A stretch of 9,110 bases of DNA from an uncultured Thiotrichaceae bacterium (GCA_902727945.1 CACVAV010000077.1:1-9110); one strand, 5' to 3'; positions 1 to 6,381 are shown, numbered from the stretch's first letter. Notes: generated by a model from the letters alone, not told the origin. Translations and numbers: made by a program.

Positions 1-324
1 TTGCTGTGCCTGATCGCCGTTACCGTGGTGCTGTTGATCCATGTGGTAGGGCTGATTCTGGTCATTGCGCTGCTGACGCTGCCTGCTGCTATCGCCGGGC
101 ATTATGTGCATTCACTCGGTGGCATGATGCTCATCGCTACCTTACTGGGCAGCCTGTTCACCACCAGCGGACTGGCTTTGTCATTCAGCTCCGGATTACC
201 CGCTGGCCCGACGATGATTCTATTGGCAGGATTTACCTACGTGATCTCAGCTGTATTGTCAGGATTACGTGCCAAACAAAAGGCGAAACGCAGTCTGCGT
301 AAACCTACGAAAGCTGCGATATAA
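1..324 (+). CDS. Metal ABC transporter permease, ABC-3 (ZnuB-like) family, C-terminal part
   Basis: This is the last 107 residues of an inner-membrane permease; the gene begins before the window, so the TTG at base 1 is not a real start. The sequence is very hydrophobic, with about three membrane spans (around residues 3-29, 38-60 and 66-89) and a basic cytoplasmic tail (AKQKAKRSLRKPTKAAI) ending in TAA. The stretch ILVIALLTLPAAIA and the later GLPAGPTMILLAG are typical of ABC-3 family permeases (ZnuB, MntB and TroC type), which pair with an ATPase and a periplasmic metal-binding protein to import Zn2+ or Mn2+. The family call is firm. Zinc rather than manganese is only inferred from how common ZnuB is in this group, because the substrate-determining parts lie outside the window. 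ubiK follows on the same strand after 35 bases. Confidence 0.85.
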   Translation: MLCLIAVTVVLLIHVVGLILVIALLTLPAAIAGHYVHSLGGMMLIATLLGSLFTTSGLALSFSSGLPAGPTMILLAGFTYVISAVLSGLRAKQKAKRSLRKPTKAAI

Positions 325-325
325 T
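320..325 (+). promoter_or_regulatory. Perfect sigma-70 -10 hexamer in front of ubiK
   Basis: TATAAT lies over the stop codon of the permease gene, 34 bases before the ubiK ATG. No convincing -35 sits 16-18 bases upstream (the region reads TGCGTAA), and no TG extension is present. It could be a weak ubiK promoter, or simply a chance product of the Ile codon plus TAA stop. Transcription from the permease operon is equally possible. Confidence 0.3.
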
Positions 326-359
326 CATCACATGATCAAAACCAGATAAGGAGTATCCA

Positions 360-647
360 ATGTCCGGCAACCCACTTGAAGACATGATTAAAAAATTTAC
401 CGACACCATCCCTGAGCCGCTGCGCACGATGCAGGATGATATGGAAAAGAATATGCGCGGTGTACTGGAAAGCGGCCTACAGAAAATGAATCTGGTCACC
501 CGTGAAGAATTTGACATTCAAACGGCGGTGTTACAGCGTACCCGGGAGAAACTGGAAGCACTGGAGAAGCAGGTGGCTGCGCTAGAAAGTAGTGTTTTAT
601 CGGAGGTGAATAAGCCAGTGAATACATCTCCATCTGATTCTGAATAA
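360..647 (+). CDS. ubiK: UbiK, ubiquinone biosynthesis accessory factor (BMFP/YqiC family)
   Basis: This 95-residue protein matches the UbiK/YqiC family (formerly DUF526, 'membrane fusogenic activity') in length and layout. The N-terminal half (about residues 1-45) is an amphipathic helix with the family's DMIKKFTDTIPEPLRTMQDDMEKN stretch split around the conserved P18-E-P. It is followed by VTREEFDIQTAVLQRTREKLEALEKQVAALE (about 46-76), a heptad-rich coiled coil used for trimerisation, and a disordered Ser/Asp-rich tail. In E. coli and Salmonella the family binds UbiJ and lipids and helps the cytosolic Ubi complex make ubiquinone under aerobic conditions. The ATG is well placed behind a good Shine-Dalgarno, TAAGGAG at 347-353. 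The gene converges on the flotillin gene, with a hairpin in the 72-base gap. Confidence 0.93.
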   Translation: MSGNPLEDMIKKFTDTIPEPLRTMQDDMEKNMRGVLESGLQKMNLVTREEFDIQTAVLQRTREKLEALEKQVAALESSVLSEVNKPVNTSPSDSE

Positions 648-661
648 GTTGCATCACTATA

Positions 662-713
662 ACCGGAACCTGTGAACAGATAGCCCTGATGCTACCTGTT
701 CACGTATTCCGGT
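662..713. terminator. Segmented inverted repeat between convergent ubiK and flotillin genes, probable bidirectional terminator
   Basis: Three nested complementary pairs make one long hairpin: ACCGGAA (662-668) with TTCCGGT (707-713), GTGAACAG (672-679) with CTGTTCAC (696-703), and TAGC (681-684) with GCTA (691-694). The symmetrical 3-base internal loop and 1-base mismatch leave a 6-base tip. It fills most of the gap between two converging stop codons. No T-tract follows on either strand, so Rho-independent termination would be weak. mRNA 3'-end protection is an alternative role. Confidence 0.6.
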
Positions 714-719
714 GATCAG

Positions 720-2474
720 TTACACCCTATTGTCATCTGATGCATTCCCGGCATCATGATCGACAGGGTCAGCATCAATAACATTATCAATGCTACTGTC
801 TGCTGCGTAATCATCTGCTATCTCAGAATCATGTGAACGTGTTTTACGAGAAGGTTCGGGTGCTGATCTGGCAACAGGCTCATCATAATCCTCAATATCA
901 TCAGCCACCCTAGCTGACTTCTTTACTTTACCTTTACTCTGTTCAAAATCACCCGATGATTCCATTTGGTGGCGAATAAAATCAGTCAAACCTGCGCTGG
1001 AATCACCTTTCAGATCTACCTCTTTCAGCAAGCTATCAATCAACGGTACCTGGGCACGATAACGTAAAGCACTGTCCACTACCTGATCGGCCAGGCCACC
1101 TCCACCACCGTTACCGCCCCCTGAACCGCTTTTACCACCACCGGAGGATACAGAACCGCCACTGGCACTGCCTAAACCATCCAGATGCATGATCTTAATA
1201 CCATCGATATTTTCCAGCGGTCGCACACTTTCTTTAATAATTTGCGGTAACTGACGCACAATCTCCATTTTGACCTGCATATCAATCTGCTTATTATCCA
1301 GCAGGTTCGCCGCACTATTAAGAGCACTTTTACCGGCCGCTTCCACCTGATAACGAATCTCAGCCGCTTTCGCCGCCAATCGTTCTACCTCAGCGTTCGC
1401 CTCAGCAATAATCGTCTGGCGTGAAGCATCTTTCTGTGCGCGAATAATTTCGACCAGCTTGATTCTTTCCGCCTCAGCCTTTTCCCGCGCCGTACTGATT
1501 TCTTCTGTCAGCCGGGCAGCTTCCGCTTTAATCTTATCCGTCGACATCCAGGCTTCGGCGACATTCTGGTCGAACTGCGCCCGCGCCACATCCATATCCT
1601 GTCGCGCCATATCCAGCGCCACGGTCTTGGCAATCTTGATTTCCTCAATTTCCCGTTCACGCTGCAACTGAATTTCTTCAATATCTTTTGCAGTAGACGC
1701 ATTCAGGTCAGCGAGGTATTTTTCCTGTTCTTTCTGAAATTCAATTTGCTGTTGTTCGATGGACAGCCGTTGCTTCTCCGTTTCCTTATTCTTCTCCTGA
1801 ATCTTGATCTTGGTGTCCTGCTCAATGTCATTCCGGCGCTTTTTACTGGACTCAGTCACTTCATCCAGATGGATCAGGCCACGGGCATCAAATGAATTAT
1901 TTTCATCGAAATACTCTCTGGAAGTCTGATCAAGGCGCATTAATGAGACCGAAACCAGCTCCATGCCATTCTTTTCAAATTCAGCATTCAGTGTATTTTC
2001 TACATTGTGCTCAAAATCAGTCCGTTTAACATGCAGCTCATCCAGTGTCATGGTAGAAGCCACAGAGCGCAAAGCCGCCACACACTGCGCCTCAACAATA
2101 TCTTTTACCTGTTCCGGATCCATTGTCCTGCTGCCTAATGTCCGGGCAGCTATTGAGATAGCATCATCATCCTGTGCAACACGCAGGAAAAATTCCGCCA
2201 CCACATCAACCCGTAGCGGATCTTCAGTAATCAAGGCTAATTTGTTATTGCGCTCAATCTCAACCCGAAGCGTCTGCATATTGATCTGAACAGTATCGTG
2301 CAGCACCGGAAACACAAAAGCACCACTATTCACGATGACGCGCTCCCCGCCCAGACCTGTCCGGACAAAGGCTTTGTCCTTTGAAGCACGTCGGTAAAAT
2401 GCAGCAAATAACGCAATCGTTAATAGTAAAACAACGACTAACGCAACCACTAAAAACAGATAAAGATCACTCAT
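720..2474 (-). CDS. Flotillin-like SPFH/band 7 protein (YqiK type)
   Basis: This 584-residue inner-membrane scaffold protein belongs to the flotillin family, which forms large oligomers in membrane microdomains. It has one N-terminal span (about residues 5-26), then a basic FYRRASKDKAFVRTG junction leading into the SPFH domain (about 30-200). A long charged coiled coil rich in Lys/Glu/Gln/Ala follows (about 205-385). The flotillin C-terminal region (about 385-490, VKMEIVRQLPQIIKESVRPLEN) is interrupted by a Gly/Ser-rich linker at 433-460. The last 80 or so residues are acidic, polar and probably disordered. E. coli YqiK is a little shorter (about 553 residues), so the tail may be an extension. 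The ATG is preceded by only a weak Shine-Dalgarno (GAGTGAAG on the minus strand). The NfeD/YqiJ OB-fold partner that often accompanies flotillins is not next to it. Divergent elyC and convergent ubiK flank it. Confidence 0.92.
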   Translation of the reverse strand: MSDLYLFLVVALVVVLLLTIALFAAFYRRASKDKAFVRTGLGGERVIVNSGAFVFPVLHDTVQINMQTLRVEIERNNKLALITEDPLRVDVVAEFFLRVAQDDDAISIAARTLGSRTMDPEQVKDIVEAQCVAALRSVASTMTLDELHVKRTDFEHNVENTLNAEFEKNGMELVSVSLMRLDQTSREYFDENNSFDARGLIHLDEVTESSKKRRNDIEQDTKIKIQEKNKETEKQRLSIEQQQIEFQKEQEKYLADLNASTAKDIEEIQLQREREIEEIKIAKTVALDMARQDMDVARAQFDQNVAEAWMSTDKIKAEAARLTEEISTAREKAEAERIKLVEIIRAQKDASRQTIIAEANAEVERLAAKAAEIRYQVEAAGKSALNSAANLLDNKQIDMQVKMEIVRQLPQIIKESVRPLENIDGIKIMHLDGLGSASGGSVSSGGGKSGSGGGNGGGGGLADQVVDSALRYRAQVPLIDSLLKEVDLKGDSSAGLTDFIRHQMESSGDFEQSKGKVKKSARVADDIEDYDEPVARSAPEPSRKTRSHDSEIADDYAADSSIDNVIDADPVDHDAGNASDDNRV

Positions 2475-2497
2475 AATCTAACTTCACTCTGGTAACC

Positions 2498-2526
2498 TTG
2501 ATGAGGTGAATAAATACAAGTATAAA
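2498..2526 (+). promoter_or_regulatory. Sigma-70 promoter for elyC, overlapping a possible divergent flotillin -10
   Basis: A -35 TTGATG (2498-2503), a 17-base spacer and a -10 TATAAA (2521-2526) make a good promoter that would start transcription near 2533, about 40 bases before the elyC ATG. On the opposite strand TATACT (2519-2524) is a good -10 for the flotillin gene, though no matching -35 is visible. If both are used, the two -10 boxes overlap and the polymerases would exclude each other. Confidence 0.5.
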
Positions 2527-2572
2527 CCGACAGCGTAGAAACTACCTATTTTGTACCATACACTACATAGCT

Positions 2573-3364
2573 ATGGATAATGCACTACTAAACCGAACTG
2601 TTGAATTTCTGCTGCTGCCTCCCGGCAATCTGCTATTACTACTGCTGCTATTGATTTTTCTATGGAGGAAGCAAAAAATGGTGATTTGCACACTGCTGGC
2701 TATGGGGCTGCTGCAAGTCATTATATTTAGCCTGCCTGCTACGGCAAATTGGTTAATAGCCGGACTGGAACAACAATACCCACCCCAAAAAGACCTCTGG
2801 GCACAAGATAAATTGCCTGAAGCTATTGTTGTACTGGGTGCCGGTCGCAACCGGAACGCACCGGAATATGACGGTGAAAGCACCAGTCTGACAGGTATTG
2901 AACGATTACGTTACGCCGCATTACTGCACCGCAAAACCGGACTCCCCATCCTGTTGTCCGGCGGACAACCCTTGCCCAATGTGCGCAGTGAAGCAGAATT
3001 GATGCACGATGTTTTAGTCAATGAATTTAAAGTTCCGGTACGCTGGCTGGAAAAGGACAGCCATACTACCTGGCAAAATGCAGAATTAAGCAACAAAATA
3101 TTATTGGCAGAAGGCATTCAGTCAGCCTGGCTGGTTACCCAGGCCTGGCACATGCCCCGCAGCATGATGGTATTTCAGAGCCAGAGCCAAAATCAAGGCA
3201 TCACTTATCAGGCGGCTTCCGTTTCTTTCAGCAGCATCATTCCCTGGAGTGATTTATACATGAAATGGGTTCCGCAACCGACTGCGCTAACCCGCAGCAT
3301 GATTGCCCTGCACGAGTGGGTTGGGCTGCTTTGGTACAAATTACGCCAGTATCAATCTCATTGA
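2573..3364 (+). CDS. elyC: ElyC-like DUF218 (SanA/YdcF family) inner-membrane protein
   Basis: The 263-residue protein has two hydrophobic segments (about residues 12-31 and 36-57) followed by a DUF218 domain. That layout and length match E. coli ElyC (259 residues) better than SanA or YdcF. Family landmarks are AIVVLGAGRN (84-93), the ILLSGG strand-loop (126-131), the acidic helix RSEAELM (138-144), the EKDSHTTWQNA signature (160-170) and LVTQAWHMPRS (187-197) with the conserved His/Pro/Arg. ElyC is a factor for envelope integrity and peptidoglycan assembly in E. coli, linked to the undecaprenyl carrier lipid; its biochemical reaction is not settled. No Shine-Dalgarno is visible before the ATG (the sequence is CACTACATAGCT), so translation may be weak. 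ElyC orthology is inferred from architecture; YdcF-family is the safe call. Confidence 0.8.
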   Translation: MDNALLNRTVEFLLLPPGNLLLLLLLLIFLWRKQKMVICTLLAMGLLQVIIFSLPATANWLIAGLEQQYPPQKDLWAQDKLPEAIVVLGAGRNRNAPEYDGESTSLTGIERLRYAALLHRKTGLPILLSGGQPLPNVRSEAELMHDVLVNEFKVPVRWLEKDSHTTWQNAELSNKILLAEGIQSAWLVTQAWHMPRSMMVFQSQSQNQGITYQAASVSFSSIIPWSDLYMKWVPQPTALTRSMIALHEWVGLLWYKLRQYQSH

Positions 3365-3447
3365 CCTCACGCCTTTGCAGCTATTGGTGTAAAAAAATCA
3401 ACCACATCACTGGATAGATTATCTTTGTTCAGTTAAAATTAAGCTTA

Positions 3448-3497
3448 TTTTGATGAATAGACAACCGCACACTATTTAGACCAAATATTCATCGAAA
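3448..3497. repeat. Inverted repeat with 26-base spacer in the DUF815 leader
   Basis: GATGAATA (3452-3459) is perfectly complementary to TATTCATC (3486-3493). The arms extend outward through a G-T wobble and three A-T pairs to 12 bp (3448-3459 with 3486-3497). The spacer has no obvious stem of its own. It lies just downstream of the first candidate promoter, so it could be an RNA stem-loop in a 5' leader or a two-half-site operator. Its low G+C argues against a terminator. Confidence 0.5.
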
Positions 3498-3526
3498 ACC
3501 ACCTGTTTATCCGGAAGCCTTTGAAT

Positions 3527-3554
3527 TTAAAAGCACAATGCTGTCTCTTATAAA
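3527..3554 (+). promoter_or_regulatory. Candidate sigma-70 promoter for the DUF815 gene
   Basis: TTAAAA (3527-3532, 4 of 6 to consensus) and TATAAA (3549-3554, 5 of 6) are 16 bases apart and would give a leader of about 105 bases before the ATG at 3666. In this A+T-rich stretch such matches arise easily by chance, so confidence is low. A second pair further upstream (3411-3439) is an alternative. Confidence 0.3.
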
Positions 3555-3665
3555 GATTGCATTATTTCAAGCGTCGGCCGGAAAAACATAGCTACTCACA
3601 GCAAATTTGTGTATTTACAGCTAAACTTAAAAACAACAGCAAAGACTTAGAAAGGAGTTACTTTA

Positions 3666-4448
3666 ATGGCATTCGGCAAGACAGGAATTGACTGGCGATC
3701 TACCAAAGCCGCAGTCTGGCGCTCAAACAGGCATTTTCTGAAACCGATCAGCCAACTGGATGTGCAGGCTCCCGATAATCTGTTAGGTATAGAAGACCAG
3801 AAATCACTGCTGTACAAAAACACCGAAAATTTTCTACGCAACCAACCCTGTTGCCATGCTTTATTATGGGGTTCCCGTGGTAGCGGCAAATCATCACTGA
3901 TTAAAACGTTATTAACCCGTTATCACCGAAACGGCCTGCGCCTGATTCAGATCCCCAAAAATGATTTACACCTGCTGCCGGATATTACGGACGAAATACG
4001 TGAGCATCACCGCAACCATCACTTTATTATCTACTGTGATGACTTATCGTTTGATGAGGGACAGGGCGAATACCGGATGCTAAAAAGCACACTGGAAGGT
4101 ACATTGGAACAACCGCCGGCCAATGTGCTGCTCTATGTCACCTCAAACAGGCGTCACCTGATGCCTGAGTACATGGCGGATAACCTTCACCCCCAAACTA
4201 ATAGTGAAACTCAATCCGCTGAAGCACTGGATGAACGACTGTCAATGGCAGACCGTTTTGGCTTATCGCTGTCATTCCCCCCGATGGCAGAAGAAACCTA
4301 TCTCAGCATTGTCGATGATCTGTTTAAAAATATCAAAATCGACAAACAACAATTGCATGAGGAAGCCGTTCGGTTTGCTATGCAACGTGGCGGCCATAGC
4401 GGCCGAACCGCTCGCCACTTTTTAAATCATTATCATATTTATTTGTGA
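3666..4448 (+). CDS. DUF815-family P-loop (AAA-like) ATPase
   Basis: This 260-residue cytoplasmic ATPase matches the DUF815 family (COG2607). Visible motifs are a Walker A GSRGSGKSS (69-77, K75), a Walker B FIIYCDDLSF (120-129, D125 and D126) in the family's characteristic 'CDDLSF' form, and a sensor-1-like strand LLYVTSNRRHL (155-165, N161). A DERLSMADRFGLSLSF block (189-204) precedes a small helical lid carrying GGHSGRTARHFL. Little is known of the family's function; it resembles AAA+ ATPases of the DnaA/IstB neighbourhood, and no specific substrate can be given. The start is well supported by a strong Shine-Dalgarno, AAAGGAG at 3651-3657. The exported ankyrin gene starts only 10 bases after its stop, suggesting co-transcription. 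Confidence 0.88.
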   Translation: MAFGKTGIDWRSTKAAVWRSNRHFLKPISQLDVQAPDNLLGIEDQKSLLYKNTENFLRNQPCCHALLWGSRGSGKSSLIKTLLTRYHRNGLRLIQIPKNDLHLLPDITDEIREHHRNHHFIIYCDDLSFDEGQGEYRMLKSTLEGTLEQPPANVLLYVTSNRRHLMPEYMADNLHPQTNSETQSAEALDERLSMADRFGLSLSFPPMAEETYLSIVDDLFKNIKIDKQQLHEEAVRFAMQRGGHSGRTARHFLNHYHIYL

Positions 4449-4458
4449 AGTAAATACC

Positions 4459-4983
4459 ATGACCTCAATTATCAGAAACATCTCAACCGCTGTGTTAGCC
4501 ACCACTCTGTGTCTCGGAGCAGCTCAGGCCGCCACTGATACCGCACCCAGCGATGCCGCGACCATAATGGTTGATGAACGCCCGGTACCTCAGCTAACCC
4601 AACGCGATCTTGATGAGCAGTTGTGGCTAAATGCCCTTACCGGCAATGTCAGCGCACTAACCCAGCTGGTCAGTATGGGCGCTAATCCGAGGATTGCCAC
4701 GTCACATGGCGAAACAGCCTTACATGCAGCAGCAGCCCGTGGTCATATACAGATTGTTAGCTTCCTGTTGCGCAGCGGCGGCGTTAGTGTTCATTCCCAA
4801 ACCAGTAATGGCTGGACACCACTGCATCATGCTGCCCGCTTTGGCCATGCAACAGTAGCCAACTTTCTGGTACGTTCCGGTGCAAATCCGCGCCTTACCA
4901 CCCGCGATGCGGGACGCAAAACACCCATTGACATCGCACTTGACAAAGGTGATCTGAGAATGGCGCGTATTTTAGGCTGGTAA
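4459..4983 (+). CDS. Exported ankyrin-repeat protein
   Basis: The 174-residue protein starts with a Sec signal peptide: basic IIR, a hydrophobic core (about residues 8-21) and an AQA cleavage site predicted after A24, giving a periplasmic product. A polar linker (25-50) leads to about four ankyrin repeats. These are a degenerate first one (52-82, ending GANPRIATS), two clear ones (84-115 with GETALHAAAARGH, and 118-149 with GWTPLHHAARFGH and a GANPRL turn), and a capping half-repeat (152-174). Ankyrin repeats bind protein partners and have no catalytic role, so the ligand is unknown. Periplasmic ankyrin proteins such as AnkB of Pseudomonas (with catalase KatB) are a precedent, but no catalase gene is here. 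The Shine-Dalgarno is weak (GTGAAG), and the 10-base gap after the DUF815 stop suggests coupling to it. Confidence 0.9.
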   Translation: MTSIIRNISTAVLATTLCLGAAQAATDTAPSDAATIMVDERPVPQLTQRDLDEQLWLNALTGNVSALTQLVSMGANPRIATSHGETALHAAAARGHIQIVSFLLRSGGVSVHSQTSNGWTPLHHAARFGHATVANFLVRSGANPRLTTRDAGRKTPIDIALDKGDLRMARILGW

Positions 4984-5016
4984 CTCCGGATAACCTCGCA
5001 AATTATCATTGGATTG

Positions 5017-5045
5017 TTGGGCTTACGGCACACCCCTGTTAGACT
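5017..5045 (+). promoter_or_regulatory. Candidate extended -10 promoter for the lipoprotein gene
   Basis: TGTTAGACT (5037-5045) fits an extended -10 (TGn plus TAGACT). A weak -35, TTGGGC (5017-5022), lies exactly 17 bases upstream of the hexamer. Transcription would begin near 5052, about 25 bases before the ATG. This suggests the lipoprotein can be expressed separately from the ankyrin gene. Confidence 0.4.
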
Positions 5046-5076
5046 AGTGTCATTTTTAGCAGTTAGGATTAAAAGC

Positions 5077-5421
5077 ATGCGCTTGAACAAAGCACTGATA
5101 ACCGTTGCCCTGGCTGGTCTGACTTTGTCAGCCTGTACTCAGGAAACTCAAAACCAAATCGGCCGTTCCATTAATAACTGGACAGGAACAAACGGCGTAC
5201 TGGAGGTTTATGCAGGTGACAAACTGGTTCGTCGCTTTATGCAAGTAGACAAGCTGAGTACCGCTTACGGCACAAGCTCAGATCAGGCTCGCCCTTACCG
5301 TTATGCTAACGGTATTATTGATTTAAACCTGAATGGTGTCGCTGACAAAGGCGAGACTAAAGTGTATTTTGAATTCAGTGATTATTCGACTTCGTACATT
5401 TTCTACGAATCACCGAACTAA
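5077..5421 (+). CDS. Small putative lipoprotein of unknown function with an EF-hand-like loop
   Basis: The start is placed at 5077 because it gives a clean lipoprotein signal: MRLNK, a hydrophobic core, and the lipobox LSAC with the acylated Cys at residue 20. A TTAGGA Shine-Dalgarno (5064-5069) lies 7 bases upstream of the ATG. An upstream in-frame ATG at 5014 would bury that signal. The mature part is about 94 residues with few long hydrophobic runs and an aromatic-rich C-terminus (KVYFEF, YSTSYIFYE), probably a small beta structure. Residues 82-93, DLNLNGVADKGE, match the 12-residue calcium-binding EF-hand loop spacing (acidic or Asn at 1, 3, 5 and 9, Gly at 6, Glu at 12). Asp-Gln follow the lipidated Cys region rather than position +2 (which is Thr), so outer-membrane sorting by Lol is expected. 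I do not recognise the family. It converges on xerC with a 21-base gap. Confidence 0.8.
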   Translation: MRLNKALITVALAGLTLSACTQETQNQIGRSINNWTGTNGVLEVYAGDKLVRRFMQVDKLSTAYGTSSDQARPYRYANGIIDLNLNGVADKGETKVYFEFSDYSTSYIFYESPN

Positions 5422-5442
5422 GTCGTCTGAGAAACATTGGCG

Positions 5443-6381
5443 TTATTTGTCAGCTTCTTTCTTCCGGCGCGCTCTGGGGTGCGCCTGGTCATAAACACTG
5501 GCCAGATGTTGAAAATCCAGATGGGTATAAATTTGTGTTGTACTGATGTCAGCATGACCCAGTAACTCTTGTACAGCACGTAAGTCGCCGGAAGATTCAA
5601 GCATGTGGCTGGCAAAGGAATGCCTTAACTTATGTGGGTGAAGTTTTTGCCCCAAACCACGTTCACGTTGCCAATACTGCAAGCGCAATTGTACGCTGCG
5701 TGCAGAAATACGCCGACGCTGTTTACTGATAAATAATGCAGTCTCTTCCGCGCCACACAACTCAGGACGCACGACTAACCACGCAGTTAAAGCCTTAATC
5801 GCCTGCCTGCCCACCGGTAGATCACGTTGCTTATTGCCCTTACCTAACACCCTGACCATACCCTGTTGTAAATCCAGATCAGCCAAATCCAGCCCGACTA
5901 ATTCAGACAGCCGCAGGCCTGAGGAATAGAACAATTCCAATATGGCACCATCACGAAATTCAATCGGGTTTTCAGGCTGGAGAAGTAATAAATAATCTAT
6001 CTGTTCGGCCGTTAAGGTTTCAGGTAAACGTTGCTGGCGTGGCAAAGGCGTCAAACCCGTCACCGGATTAGCCTCAACATAATTTTCGCGTAATAACCAA
6101 TGATAAAACCGCCGCACAGAAGACAGCTTACGCTGCATCGTTTTCACAGCCAGCCCGCCATGATGCAACTTACTCAGCCAGCCACGGACATGATGAATTT
6201 TAACCTGTAATAACAGAACGTCGTCATCAGATGTACTTAGCCAATCAATAAAGGCCTGTAAATCCCGTAGATAAGCACTGACTGTCAGGGGAGAATAGTG
6301 TTTTTCATCACTCAGATGCCGCTGATAAGCTTCAAGTAGTTTGCTAATATCCGGAGGAGTAACATCTGACTGATGATACAT
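5443..6381 (-). CDS. xerC: XerC, site-specific tyrosine recombinase
   Basis: XerC works with XerD at dif to resolve chromosome dimers at division. This 312-residue protein has the SAM-like N-terminal core-binding domain (about 10-105) and a catalytic domain (about 120-300). The full active-site set is visible: R157 in SSGLR, K181 in GKGNKQR, H250 and R253 in HPHKLRHSFASHML, H276 in LLGHADIS, and the nucleophile Y285 in TTQIYTH. It is slightly longer than E. coli XerC (298 residues), mostly through a few extra N-terminal residues and a basic tail. XerC rather than XerD is supported by its place at the end of the dapF–DUF484–xerC operon. No Shine-Dalgarno is obvious; the ATG is 7 bases after the DUF484 stop, so translational coupling is likely. 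Nothing mobile surrounds it, so it is not an integrase. Confidence 0.96.
   Translation of the reverse strand: MYHQSDVTPPDISKLLEAYQRHLSDEKHYSPLTVSAYLRDLQAFIDWLSTSDDDVLLLQVKIHHVRGWLSKLHHGGLAVKTMQRKLSSVRRFYHWLLRENYVEANPVTGLTPLPRQQRLPETLTAEQIDYLLLLQPENPIEFRDGAILELFYSSGLRLSELVGLDLADLDLQQGMVRVLGKGNKQRDLPVGRQAIKALTAWLVVRPELCGAEETALFISKQRRRISARSVQLRLQYWQRERGLGQKLHPHKLRHSFASHMLESSGDLRAVQELLGHADISTTQIYTHLDFQHLASVYDQAHPRARRKKEADK

Larger units (their letters stand above)
3365..3665. other. A+T-rich intergenic leader, about 300 bases, no convincing gene
   Basis: No supported coding region exists here on either strand. The stretch holds a long-spaced inverted repeat (3448-3497), two weak candidate promoters and the DUF815 Shine-Dalgarno. 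One promoter candidate is TGGATA at 3411-3416 with TAAAAT at 3434-3439 (17-base spacer). The other is TTAAAA at 3527-3532 with TATAAA at 3549-3554 (16-base spacer). No T-tract hairpin ends the elyC transcript. Two tiny ORFs (ATG at 3454, 8 codons; ATG at 3538, 17 codons) lack ribosome binding sites. Confidence 0.6.

Noticed and set aside
1963..2289. 108-codon plus-strand ORF opposite the flotillin gene
   Set aside because: It is a Ser-rich antisense shadow of the SPFH domain coding sequence, with no promoter or ribosome site of its own.
3538..3591. 17-codon ORF in the DUF815 leader
   Set aside because: It has no ribosome binding site, and a candidate promoter -10 lies inside it; the length is expected by chance.
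4459..4983. Ankyrin protein as a secreted effector or toxin/defence component
   Set aside because: It has a plain Sec signal and only repeats; no secretion system, toxin domain or immunity partner is visible around it.
5014..5421. Longer lipoprotein start at 5014
   Set aside because: It would place 21 residues before the lipoprotein signal and overlap the candidate promoter; the ATG at 5077 has a Shine-Dalgarno and puts the lipobox Cys at residue 20.
5387..5425. Hairpin at the end of the lipoprotein gene (TTCGTA with TACGAA, flanked by CGAC and GTCG)
   Set aside because: The outer and inner arms are separated by a 12-base bulge, no T-tract follows, and most of it is coding; too weak to call a terminator.
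5443..6381. Tyrosine recombinase as a sign of an integrated mobile element
   Set aside because: Its position after dapF and DUF484, its length and its motifs are those of housekeeping XerC; no attachment-site repeats, tRNA or phage genes are nearby.
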